NCBI GenBank assembly: GCA_038226305.1
Contig: JBBRQN010000025.1
Location: 1-27,961 of the forward strand
Direction of reading: 5' to 3'
DNA from: JASLDZ01 sp038226305
Lineage (GTDB): Bacteria; Pseudomonadota; Alphaproteobacteria; Caulobacterales; Caulobacteraceae
Length of the DNA: 27,961 nt
In this document: positions 15,105 through 24,115 of the stretch, in pieces
Layout of the letters: each line of letters opens with the position of its first letter
Position numbering within the stretch: position 1 is the first letter of the stretch
Program-made: the position numbers and the translations under genes
The notes under the pieces: model-generated
What the model was told of the DNA's origin: nothing
What the model saw: the letters and a program-made list of their open reading frames with translations, nothing else
Databases searched by the model: none

Positions 15105-17189
15105 ATGGCCAAAGCCCCCTCCTTCGCCAATCCCTACGCCCACGGTTTCGTGCGGGTGGCCGCCTGCACGCCCCGGGTGCGCCCCGCGGACGTGGGCTTC
15201 AACGCCGCTCAGACGCTGGAGCTGATGCACCGGGCGCACGACGCGGGCGTGGGGGTCTGCATCTTCCCCGAGCTGGGGCTGAGCGGCTACGCCATCGACG
15301 ACCTCCTGCAGCAATCGGTGCTTCTGCACCGGGTGCAGACCGAGCTCGCTGCCCTGATCGACGCCTCGAAGCGCATGCGGCCGATGTTCGTCGTCGGCCT
15401 CCCCATCGCGGTGGAGGGGCGCCTGTTCAACTGTGCCGCGACCTTTCACGCCGGACGGCTCCTCGGCGTCACGCCAAAAACCTACCTGCCGAGCTATCGC
15501 GAGTTCTATGAACGGCGCTGGTTCGCCTCTGGCGCGGGCGTGGTGGGGCGCGAGATCGAGGTGGCGGGCCACACCGCGCCCTTCGGCGTCGATCTCCTGT
15601 TCAAGGCGGCGGGCCCGGCGCCCTTCACCGCCCATGTGGAGATATGCGAGGACGGGTGGACGCCCGAACCCCCCTCCGGCAAGGCGGCCCTGGCGGGGGC
15701 GGAAGTGCTTCTCAACGTCAGCGCCTCGAACATCACCCTAGGCAAGGCGGACACGCGCCGTCTTCTGTTCGGCGCCCAGTCGTCCCGCTGCATCGCGGCC
15801 TACGTCTTCTCCGCCTCAGGCCCTGGTGAGAGCACGACCGACCTCGCGTGGGACGGCCACGCCGCCGTGTTCGAGATGGGCGAGAAGCTCGCCGAGACCC
15901 AGCGATTCCCGATCCAGAGCGAGATGATCACCGCCGACGTGGACGTGGAGCGCCTGCGCGCCGAACGCATCCGCACCGGCAGCTTCGGCGACGGCGTAGG
16001 CACGACCGCCGCGGCCAACCCGCCCTTCCGCACTGTGAGCTTCGACTTCGAGCCCCCCGCTGGCGACCTCGCCCTGCAACGCGCCGTTCCCCGCTTCCCC
16101 TACGTGCCGGCCGACGAGCGCGCCCTGCGCGAGACCTGTTACGAGGCGTGGAACATCCAGGTGCAGGGGCTGGTGGAGCGGCTGCGCTCCACCGGCATGC
16201 AGCGGCTGGTGATCGGCGTCTCCGGCGGGCTCGACTCCACCGAGGCCCTGATCGTCTGCGTGCGGGCGATGGAGCAGCTGAACCTGCCCCGCGCCAACAT
16301 CTTCGCCTACACGCTCCCCGGCTTCGCCACCTCCGACGGCACCAAGGGCCATGCCTGGGGGCTGATGCGATCCCTTGGGGTCACCGCCGCCGAAATCGAC
16401 ATCCGCCCCGCCGCCCGTCAGATGCTCGCCGACATGGACCACCCGTTCTCCAAGGGCGAGAAGGTCTACGACGTCACGTTCGAGAACGTGCAGGCGGGGC
16501 TGCGCACCGACTACCTGTTCCGCCTCGCCAATCAGAAGGCCGCGCTGGTGGTCGGCACCGGCGACCTGTCGGAGCTGGGGCTCGGCTGGTGCACCTACGG
16601 CGTGGGCGACCACATGAGCCACTACAACCCCAACGGCTCGGTCTCGAAAACACTGATCCAGCACCTGATCCGCTTCGCCGCCAACTCGGGCGAGTTCGGG
16701 CCGGAGACGGCGGAGATCCTGCTTGGCGTGCTCGCCAGCGAGATCAGCCCCGAACTCGTGCCGCAGGACGAGGCGGGCGCCGGGCCGCAGTCGACGCAAG
16801 CCGTGGTCGGCCCCTACCCGTTGCAGGACTTCAACCTCTTCCACCTGACGCGCTTCGGCATGGCCCCATCGAAGATCGCCTACCTGTCGTGGAATGCGTG
16901 GAGCGACTCAGCCCACGGGGCCTGGCCCGCCGACATCCCCGCAGGCGACCGCCGCGGCTATGACCTGCCGGAGATCAAGAGCTGGCTGGCGCTGTTCCTG
17001 AAGCGGTTCTTCGCCAACCAGTTCAAGCGCTCGGCCCTGCCCAACGGCCCCAAGATCAGCTCTGGCGGGTCGCTCTCTCCCCGTGGCGACTGGCGAATGC
17101 CGTCGGATGCGAGCCCGGCCGCCTGGCTGGACGAACTGGCCGCCAACACGCCGGACGCCGACCCGGGGCCCGCGCCGCGCTCCGCCTGA
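15105..17189 (+). CDS. nadE: Glutamine-dependent NAD+ synthetase
   Basis: Last step of NAD+ synthesis: amidates deamido-NAD+ with ATP, taking ammonia from glutamine. The 694-residue protein has both domains. The N-terminal nitrilase-like glutaminase carries the triad Glu56 (FPELGLSGY), Lys125 (TPKTYLP) and Cys181 (EICEDGW). The C-terminal synthetase carries the PP-loop SGGLDST at 373-379 and the conserved GTGDLSELGLGWCTYG region. This is the long glutamine-using form, not the short ammonia-only NadE. The last 40 residues are Pro/Ala-rich and poorly conserved. It starts five bases after manC-AGE, so it is probably co-transcribed with it, although the functions are unrelated. The 114 bases before ftsH hold no recognised gene. 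Confidence 0.96.
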   Translation: MAKAPSFANPYAHGFVRVAACTPRVRPADVGFNAAQTLELMHRAHDAGVGVCIFPELGLSGYAIDDLLQQSVLLHRVQTELAALIDASKRMRPMFVVGLPIAVEGRLFNCAATFHAGRLLGVTPKTYLPSYREFYERRWFASGAGVVGREIEVAGHTAPFGVDLLFKAAGPAPFTAHVEICEDGWTPEPPSGKAALAGAEVLLNVSASNITLGKADTRRLLFGAQSSRCIAAYVFSASGPGESTTDLAWDGHAAVFEMGEKLAETQRFPIQSEMITADVDVERLRAERIRTGSFGDGVGTTAAANPPFRTVSFDFEPPAGDLALQRAVPRFPYVPADERALRETCYEAWNIQVQGLVERLRSTGMQRLVIGVSGGLDSTEALIVCVRAMEQLNLPRANIFAYTLPGFATSDGTKGHAWGLMRSLGVTAAEIDIRPAARQMLADMDHPFSKGEKVYDVTFENVQAGLRTDYLFRLANQKAALVVGTGDLSELGLGWCTYGVGDHMSHYNPNGSVSKTLIQHLIRFAANSGEFGPETAEILLGVLASEISPELVPQDEAGAGPQSTQAVVGPYPLQDFNLFHLTRFGMAPSKIAYLSWNAWSDSAHGAWPADIPAGDRRGYDLPEIKSWLALFLKRFFANQFKRSALPNGPKISSGGSLSPRGDWRMPSDASPAAWLDELAANTPDADPGPAPRSA

Positions 17190-17303
17190 CGCAATCGTAA
17201 CGCTGGCGCACATAGCGCTTGCCACGATGCCATCTTATCTTCGCAATCAGGACGGACGCTGGGTCATGAAACCAAGAGCGCCTGTCGCAAGAGCGGATCG
17301 ACG

Positions 17304-19232
<1,929 letters not shown>

Positions 19233-19273
19233 TCGCAGCGGCGGGCGCGCCCCTGAACGTCCGCATCTGGGGG

Positions 19274-20047
19274 GTGGTGAACGCCACCCCCGACAGCTTC
19301 TCCGACGGCGGGCGGCATGCGGGCGTGGAGGCGGCCGTCGCCCACGGGCTCGCCCTCGCCCGGGCGGGAGCTCACGTGCTGGACATCGGCGGCGAGTCCA
19401 CCCGCCCCGGCGCCGCCCCCGTGTCGGCGGAGGAGGAATGCGCCCGGGTGATCCCGGTCATCGCCGGCCTGCGCAAGGCGGGGCTGGAGCTCCCCCTCTC
19501 CATCGACACCACCAAGCCCGAAGTGGCGCGGGCGGCGATCGCCGCTGGGGCGGCCATCTGGAACGACGTCAACGCCCTGCGCGCGGCCGAAGCGCCGGAC
19601 ACAGCCGCAGACCTCCGCTGCGGCGTGGTGCTGATGCACATGCAGGGAGAGCCCCGCACCATGCAGGCGGCCCCCGCCTATGACGACGTGGTGGCAGAGG
19701 TGGAGAGCTTCCTCCTCGCCCGCGCACAGGCGGCCCTTAAGGCGGGCGTCCGCAGCGAGGCCGTCGTGCTCGACCCCGGCATCGGCTTCGGCAAGACGCT
19801 GGAACACAACCTCAGCCTCATGCGCGCCCTGCCGCGGCTGGCGAGCCACGGCTATCCCCTGCTGGTGGGGGCCAGTCGCAAGCGCAGCATCCTCAGCCTC
19901 GACCCAACCGCCGTCTCGCCAGACGACCGGCTGGGCGGCTCCCTGGCCTTCGCCCTGTGGGCCGCGGCCCACGGCGCCGCTGCGGTGCGGGTGCACGACG
20001 TGCGCGAGACGGCGCAGGCGCTCGCCGTGTGGTCGGCGCTGGGCTAA
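19274..20047 (+). CDS. folP: Dihydropteroate synthase
   Basis: Joins p-aminobenzoate to hydroxymethyl-dihydropterin diphosphate to make dihydropteroate in folate synthesis. Signatures present: NATPDSFSDGG at the N-terminus, DIGGESTRPGA, VVLDPGIGFGKT with a following HN, VGASRKR and RVHDV. The start is a problem. The first usual codon is GTG at 19274, which cuts off the beginning of the conserved first strand (IWGVVNATPDSF). In-frame upstream sequence is open back to 19229, where a CTG overlaps the ftsH TGA stop; another CTG lies at 19253. Either would restore the strand, so the true protein probably starts there, by coupled re-initiation. The coordinate given is the first canonical start. thiD follows nine bases after the stop. 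Placement downstream of ftsH is a widespread arrangement. Confidence 0.94.
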   Translation: MVNATPDSFSDGGRHAGVEAAVAHGLALARAGAHVLDIGGESTRPGAAPVSAEEECARVIPVIAGLRKAGLELPLSIDTTKPEVARAAIAAGAAIWNDVNALRAAEAPDTAADLRCGVVLMHMQGEPRTMQAAPAYDDVVAEVESFLLARAQAALKAGVRSEAVVLDPGIGFGKTLEHNLSLMRALPRLASHGYPLLVGASRKRSILSLDPTAVSPDDRLGGSLAFALWAAAHGAAAVRVHDVRETAQALAVWSALG

Positions 20048-20056
20048 GCCGCAGCC

Positions 20057-20920
20057 ATGCGTGAAGACCTAGGGCAGGAACACCTCGGCCGCGTGCTGAT
20101 CCTGGCGGGCTCGGACTCCGGCGGCGGCGCAGGCGTGCAGGCCGACATCAAGACGGTGACCGCGCTGGGCGGCTATGCGGCCACCGCGATCACGGCGATC
20201 ACCGTGCAGAACACCCTGGGTGTGCAGGCGGTGCATCACCTGTCTCCCGACCTTGTGGAGGCGCAGGCCCGCGCCGTGCTCGACGACATCAGCGCCGATG
20301 CCATCAAGACGGGGATGCTGGGCGATGCGGCGATGGTGGAGCGCGTGGCCGCTCTCCTCACCCGCGCCCGGCTGCCCGCGGTGATCGACCCCGTGATGGT
20401 GGCCAAGGGCGGGCAGTCGCTGCTGCCGCACGATGCGGTGCAGGCGGTGAAGCGCCTTCTGATCCCCCTCGCCACCCTCCTCACGCCCAACGCCCCGGAG
20501 GCCGAGGCGCTCACCGGCATCGCCGTCACCGACGAGGCGGGGCAGACGCGCGCCGGCGCCGCCCTCCTGGCGATGGGCGCGCAGGCGGTGCTCATGAAGG
20601 GCGGGCACATCGAGGGGGACCGGGTGGTCGACCTCCTGATCACGCCGGGCTCCACCGTTCGGTTCGAGAGCGGGCGTATCGTGTCGCGCAACACCCACGG
20701 CACGGGCTGCACCCTCGCCAGTGGCATCGCCACCAGCCTGGCGCAAGGGTTGGGGCTGGAGCGCAGCGTCGGCCGGGCGCGGGACTACCTGATCGAGGCG
20801 ATCAAACGCGCACCCCACTTCGGTGCCGGGCACGGCCCGGTGGACCACGGCTGGCCCATGCGTCCCGGCGGCCGCGAGCGCCTGCACCTCGGCTCGCAAG
20901 TCCCGCAAGGTCGGGCGTGA
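20057..20920 (+). CDS. thiD: Hydroxymethylpyrimidine / phosphomethylpyrimidine kinase
   Basis: Phosphorylates HMP and HMP-phosphate to HMP diphosphate, the pyrimidine half of thiamine. The 287-residue protein is a ribokinase-fold enzyme with AGSDSGGGAGVQADIKT (17-33), KTGMLGD (84-90), the TPNAPEA motif (143-149) and the anion-hole signature NTHGTGCTLASG (212-223) with Cys218. The C-terminal extension after about residue 255 (HFGAGHGPVDH) is typical of ThiD, and the last 20 residues are non-conserved. No other thiamine gene is nearby; the gene sits nine bases after folP and four bases before the nucleotidyltransferase-like gene, so it is expressed as part of the ftsH-folP-phzF run. Confidence 0.95.
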   Translation: MREDLGQEHLGRVLILAGSDSGGGAGVQADIKTVTALGGYAATAITAITVQNTLGVQAVHHLSPDLVEAQARAVLDDISADAIKTGMLGDAAMVERVAALLTRARLPAVIDPVMVAKGGQSLLPHDAVQAVKRLLIPLATLLTPNAPEAEALTGIAVTDEAGQTRAGAALLAMGAQAVLMKGGHIEGDRVVDLLITPGSTVRFESGRIVSRNTHGTGCTLASGIATSLAQGLGLERSVGRARDYLIEAIKRAPHFGAGHGPVDHGWPMRPGGRERLHLGSQVPQGRA

Positions 20921-20924
20921 GCCG

Positions 20925-21497
20925 ATGACAGACGAAGCCCGCCTCGTCGCCATCCTGCGCGACAGCCCGCGCGTGATGCAGGCGCTGCGGATCGCCCGCG
21001 ACCTGAACCTGCCCGACTGGCGGCTGGTCTCCGGCGGCGTCTACCAGACGGTGTGGAACTCCATGACGGGCCGTGATCCTGACTACGGCATCAAGGACTA
21101 TGACCTCTGCTACTTCGACCCGGACATGAGCTGGGAGGCGGAGGACCGCTTCATCCGCCGCGCCGCGACCACCGCTCCGCCCCCGCTCGACACCATGATC
21201 GAGGTGCGCAACCAGGCCCGGGTCCACCTGTGGTTCGAGGCCAAATTCGGCGAGCCATGCGCCCCCCTGCCGAACACCGATGCCGCGCTGGCCCGTTTCG
21301 TCTGCACAGCCTTCGCCGTGGGCGTGCGGCTGGAGGCGGACGATGGCATCAGCGTCGCGGCCCCCTTCGGCCTTGAAGACCTGTTCGCCCTGCGCCTGCG
21401 GCCCAACCCCGACCGGCCTTTCCGCGCCGAGGCCTTCACGCGCACCACAGGCTCGGCGCATGCGCGCTGGCCCGAAGTCACCCTGGAGACAAAATGA
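20925..21497 (+). CDS. Nucleotidyltransferase-like protein (COG3575/DUF925 type)
   Basis: A 190-residue cytoplasmic protein with the look of the DUF925 nucleotidyltransferase-fold family. SGGVYQTVWN at 36-45 resembles the glycine-bearing nucleotide-binding turn, and IKDYDLCYFD at 56-65 supplies the paired acidic residues (Asp58, Asp60) expected of a metal site. The remaining sequence has an AAPFGLEDLFALRLRPNP stretch typical of the family C-terminus. The biochemical activity is not established, and I assign none. ATG 20925 is the first start after thiD, four bases past its stop. The 3' end overlaps phzF as ATGA, so translation is coupled on both sides; its place among folate, thiamine and PhzF genes hints at a metabolic rather than a toxin role. 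Confidence 0.8.
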   Translation: MTDEARLVAILRDSPRVMQALRIARDLNLPDWRLVSGGVYQTVWNSMTGRDPDYGIKDYDLCYFDPDMSWEAEDRFIRRAATTAPPPLDTMIEVRNQARVHLWFEAKFGEPCAPLPNTDAALARFVCTAFAVGVRLEADDGISVAAPFGLEDLFALRLRPNPDRPFRAEAFTRTTGSAHARWPEVTLETK

Positions 21498-22327
21498 GCC
21501 TGCGACAGTGGACCATCGACTCCTTCGCCTCCGCGCCCTTCACCGGCAACCCGGCGTGCGTGGTGGCCCCCTTCGGCGCCTGGCCGTCTGACGGGTGGAT
21601 GCAACGGCTGGCGCAGGAGAACAATCAGGCGGAGACCGCCTATCTGGTCGCCGACCCCACTGATCCAGCGCGCTTCGGCCTGCGCTGGTTCACGCCGGCC
21701 ATCGAAGCGCCGTTCTGCGGCCACGCCACCCTGGCGGCGGCCCACGTGCTGTTCACCGAGCTGGGATTTGCGGGAGAGACGCTGATCTTCCAGACGCGCT
21801 ATCGCGGCGAGTTCAGGGTGAGCCGCGGCGCGGATGGCTACCGGATGGACTTCCCCGCCGATCCCCCGGTGCGGGTACCGGCACCCGAAGGCCTCGCCTC
21901 AGCCCTGGGCGTCGAGCCCCTGGAAGTGTGGGCGGGCCAGTACCTTCTGGCGCTGGTGGCGGACGAGGCCACCGTGCGCGGCCTGACCCCAGACATCGGC
22001 GCCCTGGCGAAGATCGGCACGGAAGCCTCGAGCGGGCCAGGCAACATCATCGTGGCGGCACCGGGCGACGCGGGCGGCGGCTATGATGGCGTGAGCCGGT
22101 TCTTCGGCCCCGGAAGCGGCATAGCGGAAGACCCGGTGACGGGCTCGGCCCACACGCTCCTCGGCCCGGTCTTCGCCGGTCGGCTGGGGCGCGGGCGCCT
22201 GCGCTTCCACCAAGCCTTTCCGGGGCGGGGCGGGGACGTGGGCGTGGAACTGAGCGGTGACCGGGCGATCCTGACCGGGCAGGCCGTGACGATAATGGAG
22301 ACGACCCTGCGCCTTGCGCCTGGCTGA
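21494..22327 (+). CDS. PhzF-family isomerase/epimerase
   Basis: A 277-residue member of the PhzF/diaminopimelate-epimerase-fold family. The N-terminal SFASAPFTGNPACVV (10-24) is diagnostic. The ENNQAETAYL stretch places the acid/base Glu47 where PhzF has Glu45; FCGHAT (74-79) and EDPVTGSAH (212-220) complete the shared active site. True PhzF isomerises trans-2,3-dihydro-3-hydroxyanthranilate in phenazine synthesis, but there are no other phenazine genes here, and most chromosomal PhzF-like proteins have unknown substrates. The ATG at 21494 overlaps the preceding stop by four bases (ATGA). A strong intrinsic terminator lies 9 bases after its stop, ending the ftsH-to-phzF run. Confidence 0.9.
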   Translation: MSLRQWTIDSFASAPFTGNPACVVAPFGAWPSDGWMQRLAQENNQAETAYLVADPTDPARFGLRWFTPAIEAPFCGHATLAAAHVLFTELGFAGETLIFQTRYRGEFRVSRGADGYRMDFPADPPVRVPAPEGLASALGVEPLEVWAGQYLLALVADEATVRGLTPDIGALAKIGTEASSGPGNIIVAAPGDAGGGYDGVSRFFGPGSGIAEDPVTGSAHTLLGPVFAGRLGRGRLRFHQAFPGRGGDVGVELSGDRAILTGQAVTIMETTLRLAPG

Positions 22328-22336
22328 ATGCAGAAG

Positions 22337-22360
22337 AGGCCGGGGCGTGAACCCCGGCCT
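22337..22360. terminator. Intrinsic terminator between phzF and the convergent small gene
   Basis: A perfect 9-bp stem (22337-22345 with 22352-22360) around a 6-base loop, followed by TTT on the plus strand and with a modest A-rich flank on the other side. This is the clearest rho-independent terminator in the window. It ends the ftsH-folP-thiD-phzF unit and, lying between convergent genes, may also serve the minus-strand gene whose stop is at 22388. Confidence 0.88.
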
Positions 22361-22387
22361 TTTCGTCAGCTCAAACCGGAAAGCGGC

Positions 22388-22630
22388 TTAGCGGTAGTAG
22401 CACACCGTGCGGTGCGCACGGACGCGGCAGACGCGCGCCGGGTAGCGGTTGTAGGTGCCGTAATAGCCGCGACGCCAGGTGTGGTAGCCCTCGCCGCGGG
22501 CCGGCCCGTGCCAGTAGCGCTGGCCTTCCCAATGGCGGGGTTGCGCGTCGGCGGCGGTAGGGATGGTGACGGCGGCCATGCCGGTGACGGTGGCGGCAGC
22601 CACGGCGAGAGTGGCGAAAAGCTTCTTCAC
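22388..22630 (-). CDS. Small secreted Arg/aromatic-rich protein, unknown function
   Basis: An 80-residue protein starting at GTG 22630, which has an excellent ribosome binding site (AAGGAG, seven bases upstream); the longer reading back to 22732 adds a non-conserved leader and is rejected. Residues 1-29 form a signal peptide ending ADA|Q. The mature part, about 51 residues, is very rich in Arg, Tyr, Trp, His and Gly (for example YWHGPARGEGYHTWRRGYYG) and ends with two cysteines near residues 68 and 77 that could form one disulfide. It should be periplasmic or secreted and strongly basic. I do not recognise the family. Its 5' leader holds a GGGGCC hairpin (22654-22673), and it shares an intergenic region with serC. 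Confidence 0.72.
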   Translation of the reverse strand: MKKLFATLAVAAATVTGMAAVTIPTAADAQPRHWEGQRYWHGPARGEGYHTWRRGYYGTYNRYPARVCRVRAHRTVCYYR

Positions 22631-22653
22631 GGTGTTTCTCCTTGAAAGCGTTG

Positions 22654-22673
22654 GGGGCCTGGAACGCGGCCCC
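22654..22673 (-). promoter_or_regulatory. Hairpin in the 5' leader of the small secreted-protein gene
   Basis: A perfect 6-bp inverted repeat (22654-22659 with 22668-22673, 8-nt loop) lies 24 bases upstream of the GTG start, before the AAGGAG ribosome binding site. It could stabilise the mRNA or attenuate transcription. There is no direct evidence for a regulatory role. Confidence 0.35.
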
Positions 22674-22699
22674 TTGGCGACAGATTGACGCGGCTCACA

Positions 22700-22725
22700 T
22701 GAACGGCGGTCGAACAGCCCGTTCA
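22700..22725. promoter_or_regulatory. Dyad TGAACGG-N12-CCGTTCA, possible operator
   Basis: A perfect 7-base inverted repeat with a 12-base spacer sits in the middle of the 240-base divergent region between the small secreted-protein gene and serC. The 19-base centre-to-centre spacing of the arms, close to two helical turns, is typical of a dimeric regulator's operator. On the minus strand the right arm reads TTGAAC, which also resembles a -35 box for the small gene. The regulator is unknown. Confidence 0.35.
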
Positions 22726-22788
22726 AACTCACGGGGGCTCAACGCGGCACGGGCGCGGTTCGTTCAATCGCATCTCGGCTCTTGCGCA

Positions 22789-22870
22789 GGGCGCCGAAAC
22801 GGAGTTCTTCGCCCGCGGGCCACACCCTCCCAACGGGGTGCTGTCCATCTGCAAGGATGGGAATATCGCT
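22789..22870 (+). promoter_or_regulatory. Structured leader upstream of serC (candidate serC-motif RNA)
   Basis: Three consecutive hairpins can be drawn just before the serC ATG. The first pairs GGGCG (22789-22793) with CGCCC (22810-22814). The second pairs CACCC (22823-22827) with GGGTG (22836-22840). The third pairs CCATC (22845-22849) with GATGG (22856-22860) and buries the purine-rich AAGGATGGGA segment that should act as the ribosome binding site. A conserved RNA element called the serC motif is known upstream of serC in alphaproteobacteria; the position fits, but I cannot confirm the match to its consensus by eye. Confidence 0.45.
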
Positions 22871-24052
22871 ATGACGACCACGACCGCACCCGCGGCGACT
22901 TCGCTCGCGCGCCCCGCTCACAAGCCTGAGCGGCCCGAGTTCTCCTCCGGCCCCTGCGCCAAACGGCCCGGTTGGACCCCCGAATCCCTGAAAGACGCCG
23001 TGCTCGGCCGCTCGCACCGCGGCAAGCCCGGCAAAGGCCGGTTGAAGGCCGCCATCGAGGCGACCCGCAACCTCCTGCAGGTTCCCGACACCCATCTGAT
23101 CGGCATCGTCGCCGGGTCGGACACCGGCGCCGTCGAGATGGCCATGTGGTCGATGCTGGGCGCCCGCCCCGTGCAGCTCCTGGCGTTCGAGAGCTTCGGC
23201 AAGGACTGGGCGACCGACGTCGCCAAGCAGCTGAAGATCGACCACGAGGTGCTCCTCGCGCCCTACGGCGAGCTGCCGGACCTGACAAAGGTCGATCCGG
23301 CGTGCGACCTCGTCTTCACCTGGAACGGCACCACCTCCGGCGTGCGCGTGCCCAACGCCGACTTCATCTCAGCAGACCGCACCGGCATCACCATCTGCGA
23401 CGCCACCTCGGCCGCCTTCGCCCAGGCGCTCGACTGGTCGAAACTCGATGTGACCACCTTCTCCTGGCAAAAGGCGCTGGGGGGCGAAGCGGCGCACGGG
23501 GTGCTCATCCTCGGCCCCCGCGCGGTGGAGCGGCTGGAGAGCTACAGCCCGCCCTGGCCCCTGCCGAAGCTCTTCCGCATGACCAAGTCGGGCAAGCTGA
23601 TCGCCGACATCTTCGAAGGCGCCACCATCAACACCCCCTCCATGCTCTGCGTGGAGGACGTGCTCGACTCCATGGCCTGGGGTGAGCGCATCGGCGGCCT
23701 GACCGCCATGCAGGCCCGCGCCGACGCCAACCTCTCAGCGCTGGAAGCGTGGGTGGATCGCACGCCCTGGGTGCGGTTCCTGTGCGCTGACAAGGCCACC
23801 CGCTCGAACACCAGCGTGTGCCTGGCCTTCGCGGCCCCGGGGGTGACGGCGCTGCCCGCCGACGCCCAGGCGGAGATCGCCAAAAAGCTCGCCGCGCTGC
23901 TGGAAAAGGAGGGGGCCGCCTACGACATCGGCGGCTACCGCGACGCCCCGCCCGGCCTGCGCATCTGGTGCGGCGCCACGGTGGACACCGCGGACATCGA
24001 AGCCCTCACCCCCTGGCTCGACTGGGCCTACGCCACCGTCACCGCGGCCTAA
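22871..24052 (+). CDS. serC: Phosphoserine aminotransferase
   Basis: PLP enzyme that turns 3-phosphohydroxypyruvate and glutamate into phosphoserine; in many bacteria it also acts in pyridoxal phosphate synthesis. The 393 residues from ATG 22871 match the alphaproteobacterial/archaeal form rather than the E. coli form: FSSGPCAKRPGW at 24-35, SHRGKPGKGRL (48-58), WNGTTSGVRVP (151-161), ICDATSAAF (175-183), and the PLP lysine Lys201 in SWQKALGGEAAHG. The first 20 residues are Thr/Ala-rich and variable. A GTG at 22838 would add 11 residues but lies inside the leader hairpins and is rejected. serA follows 63 bases downstream, giving consecutive steps of serine synthesis. The pathway's third enzyme, serB, is not here. 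Confidence 0.95.
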   Translation: MTTTTAPAATSLARPAHKPERPEFSSGPCAKRPGWTPESLKDAVLGRSHRGKPGKGRLKAAIEATRNLLQVPDTHLIGIVAGSDTGAVEMAMWSMLGARPVQLLAFESFGKDWATDVAKQLKIDHEVLLAPYGELPDLTKVDPACDLVFTWNGTTSGVRVPNADFISADRTGITICDATSAAFAQALDWSKLDVTTFSWQKALGGEAAHGVLILGPRAVERLESYSPPWPLPKLFRMTKSGKLIADIFEGATINTPSMLCVEDVLDSMAWGERIGGLTAMQARADANLSALEAWVDRTPWVRFLCADKATRSNTSVCLAFAAPGVTALPADAQAEIAKKLAALLEKEGAAYDIGGYRDAPPGLRIWCGATVDTADIEALTPWLDWAYATVTAA

Positions 24053-24115
24053 GCCGACCACCCATTTCCCTTTTCACGGCGCGAGCGGCCGACGCCCCGC
24101 GCCCGGAGATTTCCC

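Noticed and set aside
21494..22327. Evidence for phenazine biosynthesis
   Set aside because: Only a PhzF-family protein is present; no other phz genes are nearby, and the family is broad.
22328..22645. A plus-strand frame of 105 residues after phzF
   Set aside because: It runs through the terminator stem and antisense to the small secreted-protein gene, which has a signal peptide and a strong ribosome binding site.
22838..22870. Earlier GTG start for serC
   Set aside because: It lies within the leader hairpins and adds residues not typical of the family; ATG 22871 is better.
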